Assembly: GCA_039105265.1 (NCBI GenBank)
Contig: JAPFFF010000043.1
Location: 248,001-312,000 of the forward strand
Reading direction: 5' to 3'
Length of the DNA stretch: 64,000 nucleotides
From: Tritrichomonas musculus
Taxonomy: Eukaryota; Parabasalia; Tritrichomonadida; Tritrichomonadidae
Part shown: positions 20,422 through 33,500 of the stretch, piece after piece
Layout: each line of letters begins with the position of its first letter
Numbering within the stretch: position 1 is the first letter of the stretch
Position numbers and translations under genes: made by a program
The notes under the pieces: generated by a model
What the model was told of the DNA's origin: nothing
Database searches by the model: none
The model's input: the letters and a program-made list of their open reading frames with translations, nothing else

Positions 20422-22370
20422 TTAATTATCTTTTTTCGCTTTATCTACTTCACCATTGTTTTCTTCTTCTTCATCACCATCTTCTTCTTCTTCTTCACCA
20501 TCATCATCTTCTTCTTCTTCACCATCATCATCTTCTTCTTCTTCTTCTTCTTCGCCATCATCACCATCTTCTTCTTCTTCACCATCATCATCATCTTCTT
20601 CTTCACCATCATCATCTTCTTCTTCTTCTTCTTCGTCACCATCACCATCTTCTTCTTCTTCTTAGTCATCATCTTATTCTTCTTCTTCGTCATCATCACT
20701 ATCTTCTTCTTCTTCGTCATCATCACTATCTTCTTCTTCTTCGTCATCATCACCATCTTCTTCTCCTTCGTCATCATCACCATCTTCTTCTCCTTCGTCA
20801 TCATCACCATCTTCTTCTCCTTCGTCATCATCACCATCTTCTTCTCCTTCGTCATCATCACCATCTTCTTCTCCTTCGTCATCATCACCATCTTCTTCTC
20901 CTTCGTCATCATCACCTTCTTCTTCTTCACCATCATCATCACCTTCTTCTTCTTCTTCTTCATCACCATCACCTTCTTCTTCTTCTTCTTCTTCTTCTTC
21001 GTCACCATCACCTTCTTCTTCTTCGTCATCATCACCATCTTCTTCTCCTTCGTCATCATCATCTTCTTCTTCTCCTTCTTCGTCACCATCACCTTCTTCT
21101 TCTTCACCATCATCATCACCATCTTCTTCTTCTTCTTCTTCACCATCACCTTCTTCTTCTTCTTCTTCTTCGTCACCATCACCTTCTTCTTCTTCACCAT
21201 CATCATCACCATCTTCTTCTTCTTCTTCATCACCATCACCTTCTTCTTCTTCTTCTTCATCACCATCACCTTCTTCTTCTTCTTCTTCTTCGTCACCATC
21301 ACCATCTTCTTCTTCTTCGTCACCATCACCTTCTTCTTCTTCTTCGTCACCATCACCTTCTTCTTCTTCTTCTTCTTCTTCGTCACCATCACCATCTTCT
21401 TCTTCTTCGTCACCATCACCATCTTCTTCTTCTTCGTCACCATCACCTTCTTCTTCTTCTTCTTCGTCACCATCACCATCACCTTCTTCTTCTTCTTCTT
21501 CTTCTTCTTCTTCGTCACCATCACCTTCTTCTTCTTCTTCATCACCATCACCTTCTTCTTCTTCTTCTTCTTCGTCACCATCACCATCTTCTTCTTCTTC
21601 GTCACCATCACCATCTTCTTCTTCTTCGTCACCATCACCTTCTTCTTCTTCTTCTTCTTCTTCGTCACCATCACCATCACCTTCTTCTTCTTCTTCTTCT
21701 TCTTCTTCTTCGTCACCATCACCTTCTTCTTCTTCTTCATCACCATCACCTTCTTCTTCTTCTTCTTCTTCGTCACCATCACCATCTTCTTCTTCTTCTT
21801 CGTCACTATCACCTTCTTCTTCTTCTTCTTCTTCTTCACCATCATCATAGTCATCTTCTTCTTCGTCGTCGTCATCATCACCATCTTCTTCTTCTTCTTC
21901 GTCATCATCACCTTCTTCTTCTTCTTCACCATCATCACCATCTTCTTCTTCTTCTTCGTCATCATCACCTTCTTCTTCTTCTTCACCATCATCATAATCT
22001 TCTTCTTCTTCTTCGTCACCATCACCTTCTTCTTCTTCATCACCATCACCTTCTTCTTCTTCTTCTTCGTCATCATCATTTTCTTCTTCTTCTCTGTCAC
22101 CGTCACTATCGTCTTCTTTGTCACCATCATCTTCTTCTTCGTAGTCATCATCATTACCTTCATCTTCTTCACCATCATCTTCGCCTTAATCCTCTTCATC
22201 ATTATAATCTTTTTCAAAATTATCATCTTTTGTACTTTTATATAATTTTCTTAAGTTTAAAAATTTATAAAACCTGAATTTATATCAAATTTTATCATGA
22301 CTAAATCCAAAGTTTTTTTCAATCTTTGATGATTCAAGAATTTCTTGTTAAAAATTGTAATATTATGTTT
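20422..22370 (-). pseudogene. Acidic-tail coding remnant within the transposon
   Basis: On the minus strand one frame reads as a plausible protein: ILESSKIEKNFGFSHDKI, a stop, then KFLNLRKLYKSTKDDNFEK and DYNDEED. A very long Glu/Asp/Gly tract follows (EEEDGDDEEE type), ending ENNGEVDKAKKDN and TAA at 20422-20424. It contains several in-frame stops (one near 22187, two near 20668-20678). The ending with a mixed-composition tail is what a genuine acidic C-terminus looks like. The frame that gives a long uninterrupted Lys/Met/Val product is only a shadow. The likely origin is a captured or ancient gene with an acidic tail that expanded by slippage. Confidence 0.4.
20455..22175. repeat. 1.7-kb trinucleotide-rich tract (CTT/ATC/ACC)
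   Basis: Runs of CTT of 3-10 units alternate with (CATCAC)n and CGTCATCATCACC-type words. Higher-order units of about 24-40 bp repeat many times, for example a block of CCTTCGTCATCATCACCATCT repeated about seven times near 20760-20910. All changes keep the three-base period. It lies between the transposase stop and the right terminal repeat. Confidence 0.95.
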
Positions 22371-22480
22371 TTAATCTTGTATATTATTCGAATTATGTTT
22401 ATAATCTCATTAACAATTTTGATAGAACTCTGGAAAGCTTTGCTGGTCCTTTTTTACAAAATAAAAATTGAATGCAAAAT

Positions 22481-22575
22481 GATCGTTCTGGAATTTATTT
22501 CCTAAAAAAAATATTTTATTTCCTAAAAAAAAGAATCTGTTTCCTAAAAAAAAGAATTTATTTCCTAAACGACTG
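22481..22575 (-). repeat. Right terminal inverted repeat of the USP-transposase element
   Basis: On the minus strand it reads CAGTCGTTTAGGAAATAAAT, then further copies of TTTTTTTTAGGAAA, ending CCAGAACGATC. It is the inverse of 17695-17821 apart from the insert in the left copy. Confidence 0.85.
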
Positions 22576-22577
22576 TA

Positions 22578-23668
22578 TATATTATTAAAGTCAATATTAT
22601 TCAAGATTCCTTGTTTGTTAGATGTTCTAATTTATCATCAATTGATATTCATGATAATGTGACAATAATTCAAAGTTATGCATTTGAAAATTGTAATAGT
22701 TTATCAAATTTTACAATTCCCCCAAAAGTGACTGACATAGAAGATGGTTGCTATCTTTTGTCATTAATTATCATTCATGATGATGTAAAATCTATTGGAC
22801 ATTCTACATTTGAACATTGTTTTAGTCTACCAAATTTTACAATTCCTCCAAAAGTAACTGTAATTGAAGGATCCTTATTTTGTAATTGTATTAATTTTTT
22901 ATCATTTGATATTCATGATGATGTAACACAAATTAATTTTCAAGCTTTTGTATCTTGTACAAGTTTGCCAAGAATCAGAATTCCACCCAAAGTTAAATCT
23001 ATTGAACGTCATACTTTTGAATTCTGTTATAATTTGACATCAATTGCTATTTGTGGTAATTTAACATCAATTAGATATGCAGCTTTTTCAAATTGTTCAA
23101 GTTTGACATTTTTTTTTTTCTATAATGGAATAACAATTCCGTCATATAATTCCAATGATAGGCCATATCTGTTTTTATGTTCTCCAATTGACATGGTTTA
23201 CGTGGCATCCAAATACCAAAGTGATAATTCTTAAGAATTCTTCCAACATCAATGTTCTCAAAGAGCAAAAACTTTACTAAAAGTAGCAAGTTCACAAAAA
23301 GCACTCCATTCACTAAAAGTTATGATTTCACAAGAAGCATTCCATTCACAGGAAGTAATGAATTCACAAAAAGTAATTCATTCAGTGAAAGTGATGAACT
23401 CGTTATGAAAAGTCAATTCAGCATAAGTAATGAATTTACAAAAAGTTTTCTTTCAAATAAAAGTTGCATAATGACAAAATTTGACTCATCCATTGAAAGT
23501 TCTAAATTTTCAACAAGTGTTCAATTCTCTTTTAGCAACAAATTCACAAAATCCAATTTAATTAATGATTTTACAAAATATAATTCATTTTATCAAAGTG
23601 AACCCTTTACAGAAAGTTATTTGTTTGATAATGATTTGGGGGACAAAATCAACGAGTACAAGAAATAA
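22578..23668 (+). pseudogene. BspA-like LRR gene, 5' end replaced by the transposon
   Basis: LRR_5 coding in frame 3 begins at the very first codon after the TA of the transposon (KVNIIQDSLFVRCSNLSSID) and goes on with IPPKVTDIEDG, IPPKVTVIEGSLF and IPPKVKSIERHTF units, ending ASKYQSDNS and TAA at 23232-23234. In frame 2 from 23228 the typical C-terminal tail follows: ILPTSMFSKSKNFTKSSKF and many FTKS/FSxS repeats, to TAA 23666-23668. The short overlap suggests one frameshift near 23230 in a gene that once had LRR repeats plus the FTKS tail. No start codon or 5' LRR units are found left of the transposon at 17592-17692. Confidence 0.75.
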
Positions 23669-24345
23669 AAATACGATTTTTTAACTCCAATCATTTGACA
23701 AATTCTTTTTCATTTTCCTTAACCTTCGTTCGACTGAGATCTGTTTCATTCTCATTATCTAATTCAAAATCATATTCTTATTTTATTACTTTTGACGTAA
23801 TATAAGGAATATCCCCTCTATTTGTAAAATTTACACAATACGAACGAAATTTAAAATCTAATATTTGAATTAAATAGCAATATTTACAATTTTTAAACTC
23901 AATTTCTATGATAAGATAAATGTTGGAAAGTTGAGTTTTGATCTATTAAAATCCTGAGATTTACCAAGCATGACAATAGACCTGCAAATAAAATACCAGC
24001 AGTAAAGAAATTATTGATGAAATGAAAATAAACCTGAATTAATTTCATCTTCTGAAGAAGTAGCAAAGTTAAGTGACGTTAACGTCTTTTTTGGAAAATC
24101 GCTTTTTTCTCATAAAAAATAGTATTATCTTTTGTGGATAAAAATGGATTTAATAATTTTTGATCAAATACAGGGTGGTCAAAAAGTCTGTACTTTAAGG
24201 TTCTCCTTTCAAATTCAAAAGATTAAATTCAATTAGATTTCACAAATAAAATATGCATAAATATCGTCTTAAAAAACGAATTAAAATATAATATGGTACT
24301 GATTAACCAAAAGAGACTTTTTGTAAGAACATTCAATTAATTGAA
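23669..24345. other. AT-rich spacer with a transposon-like terminus
   Basis: At 24171 the sequence CAGGGTGGTCAAAAAGTC follows a TA (24169-24170). This resembles a DNA-transposon end and shares AGGGTGGTCAAA with the left end of the hAT at 11671. No matching opposite end was found. The rest shows nothing recognisable. Confidence 0.4.
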
Positions 24346-24495
24346 TGAAAATAATTTTAAATCTTTTTATGGTACATAATTTTTACCGATTCTTACCGCC
24401 AGCCGCGGGGTCTCGGCTTCGCTCGACGCCCGCTAGGCGGTATGTAGCCTCGGTAAAAATTATGTAAAAATATAAAAAGATTAAAAATAATTTTA
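24346..24495. repeat. Long imperfect hairpin with GC-rich core
   Basis: The outer arms of about 44 bp (AAAATAATTTTAAATCTTTT to AATTTTTACCG on the left, inverted at 24451-24494) surround a GC-rich core at about 24393-24450, which itself has TACCGCC/GGCGGTA arms. The core stands out sharply from the flanking DNA. It could be a foldback MITE; no gene-like content was seen. Confidence 0.7.
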
Positions 24496-24594
24496 TTTTT
24501 TAATTCTCTCAAAAATAAAAATAATTGAGAGAAAAAAATATTTTCTTTCAATTTTTATTGAAAGACATGATTTTAAATTCTGATTAATCATTTA

Positions 24595-27500
24595 TTAGAT
24601 AAAATCTTTTTGATTTAATAAAAAATTTGTACATGAAGCCATTGTATACAAACCATCAATTTGTTGAAACTTGCCATTTTCAATTATATCAGCCATGGGA
24701 TATTGCCTTTTAATATCACTTTTCAACTTTTCAATGAGGCCATTTGTGTAGGAAACACCTCCTCCAATAACGATATTAGAAAGAAATATGTTGATATTTT
24801 GATTTGTTTTTTCAGAAGCATTTTTTGCAACCTCGATAATTTTTCTGCTTAAATTAAAAGTATTATTAAAAAGTATTGTTTCGGGTGCTTGTATTGATCC
24901 AGACGAGGTTATTAAATGATTTCCTATATTTACATATTTTTTTAATTCTTTTGGATTTATTCCAACTCTTACCAAATTATGCATGCTCCATATAAGTTCA
25001 TTTTTTCTTGTTGAACTATATTTTATGATGTCCATTTGAAAACAAGAATCTGGTTTTAAATTATTTTGAAATTCTAATGCAATATCATATCCACAATGTG
25101 GATGATATATTGCACATTCATTTAATTCTTTATAATCAAATACCGGAACTATCGAAAGAGATAAGTCTCCTAGATCAACTGCAATCCCTGAATCATTTTT
25201 TCCATTACAAACTACACCAACATATGGCGATAGAAAGTTGAAATATTTAATCTTTTTATATAAGTAACATTTTGAAACAGCCTTACATATTAATGATATT
25301 TTTTCCTCATCATGTTGGTGTAAACAAACAATAAGATTTTCTATTTCTTTATCTGAATAATTGTCTAAAATTGATTCCATTTTTTCATAATCTGATGGAT
25401 CGTACCTTGAACGAAGAGAATTTTGAAAAGTAATTTTGGGTTCATACTCATTATATTGCTTTCCATTAGTTTCTGCTTCATAATACATATATTTTATTTT
25501 AAATGATCCAAAATCAATAAACAAAAAAGAACCCTTTTTTTTAAAACTTTCATCATTTTCCTTTAACAATAATTTAAACTTAGATAATATTTTGATCAAT
25601 TGATCATTTTGGGTTAATTTCGAATTATTTTCAATTTCTTCTTGTAAATTAAAGTATTCATCGTTATTTCTTATAAAAATATTGATAAATTCAAAAGAAT
25701 TTAACAAATAAAGTTCAGGTTCTTCCATACATTTAATTGATTCACTTAAAAGCTCAACTTCAAACATTTGACGTTTATTTAATGGTTTTGTAATATATCT
25801 TTGTATTTGCTGTAAAATATTTATACCAAATGGATAATATGAAGCCAAAACATATTGGACAAAATCTTCGATTTTCATAAGATCTTCTTCTTTGATATCA
25901 AAATCAATTTTATTCTCTCTAAAAATATTTATATATAATGAGCATGCACATATGATAATATTTTGATTTCCATATTCGCTAAATTGTTTTTTTAACTTTT
26001 GTAATCTGAAGTCTGGATTTAATAATAATGTCGACTTGAAAAAAATATAAAAGCATTCATATGATTCTCTAATTTTGTTTGCATGAGACATATCGATTTT
26101 TACTAAAAATTTTTCATTTTCAGATTTTAATTCATCTATTTTTAAAATTTGGGTTAAAATATCTTCGCATTTGTCATTATAATTCATTATATTATTAGTC
26201 TTATTACTTTCTGAAATAAGATATTTTTTGATTTTTTCTTGATCTTTCTCAAATTCAAATAATTTTTGGTCAATCAATTCTTTGAATTTTGATTGAATAA
26301 TATCTATTTTTTGCTGAATTAGTATTTTTGCTTGCTGAATTATTAATTTTGATGCTTCAATCTCATATAAAATACCTAAATGAATTAATTCATCAATTGA
26401 TTGGAAATCATCTATATCTGTTTGAAATTTGTTTAATCTTCTCATTTTATAAATATAAAAATCATCTTCTTGCATAATTGGAGAATTGACATAAATTAAG
26501 GAAGCTTCATCAACTTCTAATTTAATTTCTTCCACTGTAGAATTAAACGCTTCTTTGATTTTATATGTGTATTCATTCATTTTTGTTGATATATATTTTA
26601 TACTCTGATTATATAAATCAATTGTTTTTCCTTCAGCAATATTAGTCCAATTTTTCATATCATTTACAATGCCAACTTGTTCTATTGCTTCTTTTAATCT
26701 ATTAAATGATGCTTTCAAATCATATAATTGAACATTAGAAAGAATTATCTTCATTTTATTTAATTCATTTTCAATTAATATACATTCTTCTTGCCGTTTT
26801 TGTATTACTTTTAATTTATCATCATATTCTTGTTTATAATTATCAAATATTTTGGAAACTTCTTCTATTTTTATAAGCCATTCTGAATTATTTGGACTAA
26901 GTTTAAGAAGATTATTTATTTTGTCATAATTTGGGAAAATAATAGAATGTTCAGCTTTTACTTTAGAATATAAATCAACAGAATATTGATTATCATACTT
27001 TGAAAATTGCTCTAATTCAAGTGATATGTTTTTTGCAATACAATTAATAGAATCATATTCTTTTTCAATAATACTATTGATAACATTTTTCAAGTATTCT
27101 TCATAATCTTTATTTGCATTTTCAATTTTTAATTGAATTTCGTTTTCAGAAATTGCAAATTGAATGGATGGATCAATTTGTCTTATATTTTTATTGAAAT
27201 CTTTAATGTAATTGAATAATTCATTAAGTTTTGAAATTGAATCTTGGATCTGCATTAAATTTTCTGAATTGTTGTGAATTTCATTGTTAATTGATTCATG
27301 TATTTCATTAAATTCTTTAATAAGTGAATCATATTTATTCATCGTTTCTTTTAATGTGTTCTCATATCTTTGAAGTTTTTCTCCAAGAATATATATAAAT
27401 GATTCTTTTTTAAATTGTGACCATTTATCCATATCAAATTCGTTTTTTAAATGATTATATTTTTCTCGTGCATCTGTAAGATTATCAATATTATGAATTT

Positions 27501-30500
27501 CATCATAATGATTTTTAACATTAATTTCTTCATTATTTAAATTTTCACTTTTCATCTTAATTATTTCATTTAAATGATCAAATTTTTGTTTGACTTCATC
27601 GATTTTAATCAAATCATCAGGAATTGGTATTTGAATTATATTTGATATTTGCTCTATGTGAATCAAGTTGTTTTCAATATTTTGAATATTTTCTTTTTTA
27701 TTTGTTATTGATTCATTGTATTTACTGATAAAGTCTTTAATTTTTTGAATATCATCATATGAACTAATATTTTTCAAACTGTCAAATTGATTTTGATCAT
27801 TATCAAATATATTCATCATTTTTTGACAAAGACTTTGATAATCAGTTAAATACTTTGAATATTTTATTGTATTTGCATCTTTTTGTTTGAGATCATTATA
27901 AATTTTATTATTTGAGTCTTGCTTTAATTGAAAATTATCATGTGAAATGTCAATTTGAATATTCGGATCAATATTTTTGATGCTACTAAAAGAATCTTTT
28001 ATTTTATCATATATTGTTTCAAGTGATTTAATTGATTTTTGGATATAACATATCTTTTTAGAATTCATGTTATTTTGATTGAGAATGTATTTTTGAATTG
28101 AATCAATATCAAATGAATTTAAATCTTCTGAATTGTTATGAATTTCATTGTTAATTGATTCATGTATTTCATTAAATTCTTTAATAAGCGAATCATATTT
28201 ATTCATCGTTTCTTTTAATGTGTTCTCGTATCTTTGAAGTTTTTCTCCAAGAATATATATAAATGATTCTTTTTTAAATTGTGACCATTTGTCCATATCA
28301 AATTCGTTTTTTAAATGATTATATTTTTCTCGTGCATCTGTAAGATTATCAATATTATGAATTTCATCATAATGATTTTTAACATTAATTTCTTCATTAT
28401 TTAAATTTTCACTTTTCATCTTAATTATTTCATTTAAATGATCAAATTTTTGTTTGACTTCATCGATTTTAATCAAATCATCAGGAATTGGTATTTGAAT
28501 TATATTTGATATTTGCTCTATGTGAATCAAGTTGTTTTCAATATTTTGTATATTTTCTTTTTTATTTGTTATTGATTCATTGTATTTACTGATAAAGTCT
28601 TTAATTTTTTGAATATCATCATATGAACTAATATTTTTCAAACTGTCATATTGTTTTTGATCATTATCAAATATATTCATCATTTTTTGACAAAGACTCT
28701 GATAATCAGTTAAATACTTTGAATATTTTATTGTATTTGCATCTTTTTGTTTGAGATCATTATAAACTTTATTATTTGAGTCTTGCTTTAATTGAAAATT
28801 ATCATGTGAAATGTCAATTTGAATATTCGGATCAATATTTTTGATGCTACTAAAAGAATCTTTTATTTTATCATATATTGTTTCAAGTGATTTAATTGAT
28901 TTTTGGATATAACATATCTTTTTAGAATTCATGTTATTTTGATTGAGAATGTATTTTTGAATTGAATCAATATCAAATGAATTTAAATCTTCTGAATTGT
29001 TATGAATTTCATTGTTAATTGATTCATGTATTTCATTAAATTCTTTAATAAGCGAATCATATTTATTCATCGTTTCTTTTAATGTGTTCTCGTATCTTTG
29101 AAGTTTTTCTCCAAGAATATATATAAATGATTCTTTTTTAAATTGTGACCATTTATCCATATCAAATTCGTTTTTTAAATGATTATATTTTTCTCGTGCA
29201 TCTGTAAGATTATCAATATTATGAATTTCATCATAATGATTTTTAACATTAATTTCTTCATTATTTAAATTTTCACTTTTCATCTTAATTATTTCATTTA
29301 AATGATCAAATTTTTGTTTGACTTCATCGATTTTAATCAAATCATCAGGAATTGGTATTTGAATTATATTTGATATTTGCTCTATGTGAATCAAGTTGTT
29401 TTCAATATTTTGAATATTTTCTTTTTTATTTGTTATTGATTCATTGTATTTACTGATAAAGTCTTTAATTTTTTGAATATCATCATATGAACTAATATTT
29501 TTCAAACTGTCAAATTGATTTTGATCATTATCAAATATATTCATCATTTTTTGACAAAGACTTTGATAATCAGTTAAATACTTTGAATATTTTATTGTAT
29601 TTGCATCTTTTTGTTTGAGATCATTATAAATTTTATTATTTGAGTCTTGCTTTAATTGAAAATTATCATGTGAAATGTCAATTTGAATATTCGGATCAAT
29701 ATTTTTGATGCTACTAAAAGAATCTTTTATTTTATCATATATTGTTTCAAGTGATTTAATTGATTTTTGGATATAACATATCTTTTTAGAATTCATGTTA
29801 TTTTGATTGAGAATGTATTTTTGAATTGAATCAATATCAAATGAATTTAAATCTTCTGAATTGTTATGAATTTCATTGTTAATTGATTCATGTATTTCAT
29901 TAAATTCTTTAATAAGCGAATCATATTTATTCATCGTTTCTTTTAATGTGTTCTCGTATCTTTGAAGTTTTTCTCCAAGAATATATATAAATGATTCTTT
30001 TTTAAATTGTGACCATTTGTCCATATCAAATTCGTTTTTTAAATGATTATATTTTTCTCGTGCATCTGTAAGATTATCAATATTATGAATTTCATCATAA
30101 TGATTTTTAACATTAATTTCTTCATTATTTAAATTTTCACTTTTCATCTTAATTATTTCATTTAAATGATCAAATTTTTGTTTGACTTCATCGATTTTAA
30201 TCAAATCATCAGGAATTGGTATTTGAATTATATTTGATATTTGCTCTATGTGAATCAAGTTGTTTTCAATATTTTGTATATTTTCTTTTTTATTTGTTAT
30301 TGATTCATTGTATTTACTGATAAAGTCTTTAATTTTTTGAATATCATCATATGAACTAATATTTTTCAAACTGTCATATTGTTTTTGATCATTATCAAAT
30401 ATATTCATCATTTTTTGACAAAGACTCTGATAATCAGTTAAATACTTTGAATATTTTATTGTATTTGCATCTTTTTGTTTGAGATCATTATAAACTTTAT

Positions 30501-33500
30501 TATTTGAGTCTTGCTTTAATTGAAAATTATCATGTGAAATGTCAATTTGAATATTCGGATCAATATTTTTGATGCTACTAAAAGAATCTTTTATTTTATC
30601 ATATATTGTTTCAAGTGATTTAATTGATTTTTGGATATAACATATCTTTTTAGAATTCATGTTATTTTGATTGAGAATGTATTTTTGAATTGAATCAATA
30701 TCAAATGAATTTAAATCTTCTGAATTGTTATGAATTTCATTGTTAATTGATTCATGTATTTCATTAAATTCTTTAATAAGCGAATCATATTTATTCATCG
30801 TTTCTTTTAATGTGTTCTCGTATCTTTGAAGTTTTTCTCCAAGAATATATATAAATGATTCTTTTTTAAATTGTGACCATTTGTCCATATCAAATTCGTT
30901 TTTTAAATGATTATATTTTTCTCGTGCATCTGTAAGATTATCAATATTATGAATTTCATCATAATGATTTTTAACATTAATTTCTTCATTATTTAAATTT
31001 TCACTTTTCATCTTAATTATTTCATTTAAATGATCAAATTTTTGTTTGACTTCATCGATTTTAATCAAATCATCAGGAATTGGTATTTGAATTATATTTG
31101 ATATTTGCTCTATGTGAATCAAGTTGTTTTCAATATTTTGTATATTTTCTTTTTTATTTGTTATTGATTCATTGTATTTACTGATAAAGTCTTTAATTTT
31201 TTGAATATCATCATATGAACTAATATTTTTCAAACTGTCATATTGTTTTTGATCATTATCAAATATATTCATCATTTTTTGACAAAGACTCTGATAATCA
31301 GTTAAATACTTTGAATATTTTATTGTATTTGCATCTTTTTGTTTGAGATCATTATAAACTTTATTATTTGAGTCTTGCTTTAATTGAAAATTATCATGTG
31401 AAATGTCAATTTGAATATTCGGATCAATATTTTTGATGCTACTAAAAGAATCTTTTATTTTATCATATATTGTTTCAAGTGATTTAATTGATTTTTGGAT
31501 ATAACATATCTTTTTAGAATTCATGTTATTTTGATTGAGAATGTATTTTTGAATTGAATCAATATCAAATGAATTTAAATCTTCTGAATTGTTATGAATT
31601 TCATTGTTAATTGATTCATGTATTTCATTAAATTCTTTAATAAGCGAATCATATTTATTCATCGTTTCTTTTAATGTGTTCTCGTATCTTTGAAGTTTTT
31701 CTCCAAGAATATATATAAATGATTCTTTTTTAAATTGTGACCATTTATCCATATCAAATTCGTTTTTTAAATGATTATATTTTTCTCGTGCATCTGTAAG
31801 ATTATCAATATTATGAATTTCATCATAATGATTTTTAACATTAATTTCTTCATTATTTAAATTTTCACTTTTCATCTTAATTATTTCATTTAAATGATCA
31901 AATTTTTGTTTGACTTCATCGATTTTAATCAAATCATCAGGAATTGGTATTTGAATTATATTTGATATTTGCTCTATGTGAATCAAGTTGTTTTCAATAT
32001 TTTGAATATTTTCTTTTTTATTTGTTATTGATTCATTGTATTTACTGATAAAGTCTTTAATTTTTTGAATATCATCATATGAACTAATATTTTTCAAACT
32101 GTCAAATTGATTTTGATCATTATCAAATATATTCATCATTTTTTGACAAAGACTTTGATAATCAGTTAAATACTTTGAATATTTTATTGTATTTGCATCT
32201 TTTTGTTTGAGATCATTATAAATTTTATTATTTGAGTCTTGCTTTAATTGAAAATTATCATGTGAAATGTCAATTTGAATATTCGGATCAATATTTTTGA
32301 TGCTACTAAAAGAATCTTTTATTTTATCATATATTGTTTCAAGTGATTTAATTGATTTTTGGATATAACATATCTTTTTAGAATTCATGTTATTTTGATT
32401 GAGAATGTATTTTTGAATTGAATCAATATCAAATGAATTTAAATCTTCTGAATTGTTATGAATTTCATTGTTAATTGATTCATGTATTTCATTAAATTCT
32501 TTAATAAGCGAATCATATTTATTCATCGTTTCTTTTAATGTGTTCTCATATCTTTGAAGTTTTTCTCCAAGAATATATATAAATGATTCTTTTTTGAATT
32601 GTGACCATTTATCAATATCAAATTCGTTTTTTAACTGATTATATTTTTCTCGTGCATCTGTAAGATTATCAATATTATGAATTTCATCATAATGATTTTT
32701 AACATTAATTTCTTCATTATTTAAATTTTCACTTTTCATCTTAATTATTTCATTTAAATGATCAAATTTTTGTTTGACTTCATCGATTTTAATCAAATCA
32801 TCAGGAATTGGCATTTTTAATTGATCAGAACGTCTTTTTAAAATTCCCCACAAATCATAAACTTTGAAAATTTGTTGTTGGCATTTTGCTCTTTCAGATG
32901 AGTTATATTTATGACAATAATTTCTTAAAGAAGTAATATCTTCATTGCATGAGCATTTTGAAAGTTCTTCAAATTTTGCTTTTTCTTCAAATAATAATTT
33001 AATAGTGACATGTATAGCTTCATTGTATTCATTAATTTTATTTTCATATTTTTTTAATTCTTCGGCTCTTTTTTGATCATTTACGATATCTTGTTTAGCA
33101 ATAGTATTAGGTGATTCTTGATTTTTAGGAATTATTGATATTTCTTGATTTCTTGTAGCATTTTGTTTCTCTTGGATTTGGGTGGCTTCAGATGTTTTTA
33201 ATACATTGGATTCATCAGTTTCATCCATATAATTAATTGATTTGAAAAAAAGTGTAATCTGAATACAATTACATATTCCTATTTGCGGTTTTTGTGATAT
33301 ACATTCTTCTGTTAAAACAAATGGGATATTTAGCAATTGGAAAGATTCTCTAATGATATTGTAATTAGATTTGGAATTACCTTTGTCAATATTTTCAATT
33401 GTTCCATTAGATGCTTTTGATAAAATAGATATATATGGAATACCATTAATCCATGAATTAGTCATATTTTCTATTTTTAAAATTGGTTCAAAATCTTTTA

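Larger units (their letters stand above)
17695..22575 (+). mobile_element. Tc1/mariner-type transposon carrying a USP-transposase frame
   Basis: The element begins CAGTCGTTTAGGAAATA and ends with its reverse complement, each flanked by TA (17693-17694 and 22576-22577), the Tc1/mariner target duplication. Both ends consist of several copies of TTTTTTTTAGGAAATAAATTC and finish with CCAGAACGAT. Inside, on the plus strand, lie a ubiquitin-specific protease domain and a DDE transposase in the same frame, separated by one TAA. A 1.7-kb trinucleotide-rich region follows. The total of 4881 bp is long for this superfamily. The right end sits against the reading frame of a BspA-like pseudogene. Confidence 0.9.

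Noticed and set aside
20456-20665. Ser/Pro-rich plus frame in the same tract
   Set aside because: Also a shadow of the repeat; no flanking coding signal on this strand.
20445-22226. 593-codon minus frame of Lys, Met, Val and Thr
   Set aside because: It is a frame of the trinucleotide repeat. Another minus frame gives Glu/Asp/Gly with normal protein-like ends; the Lys/Met/Val product has no plausible biology.
24171-24340. Complete transposon starting at CAGGGTGGTCAAAAAGTC
   Set aside because: No inverse end within reach; kept only as a solo terminus.
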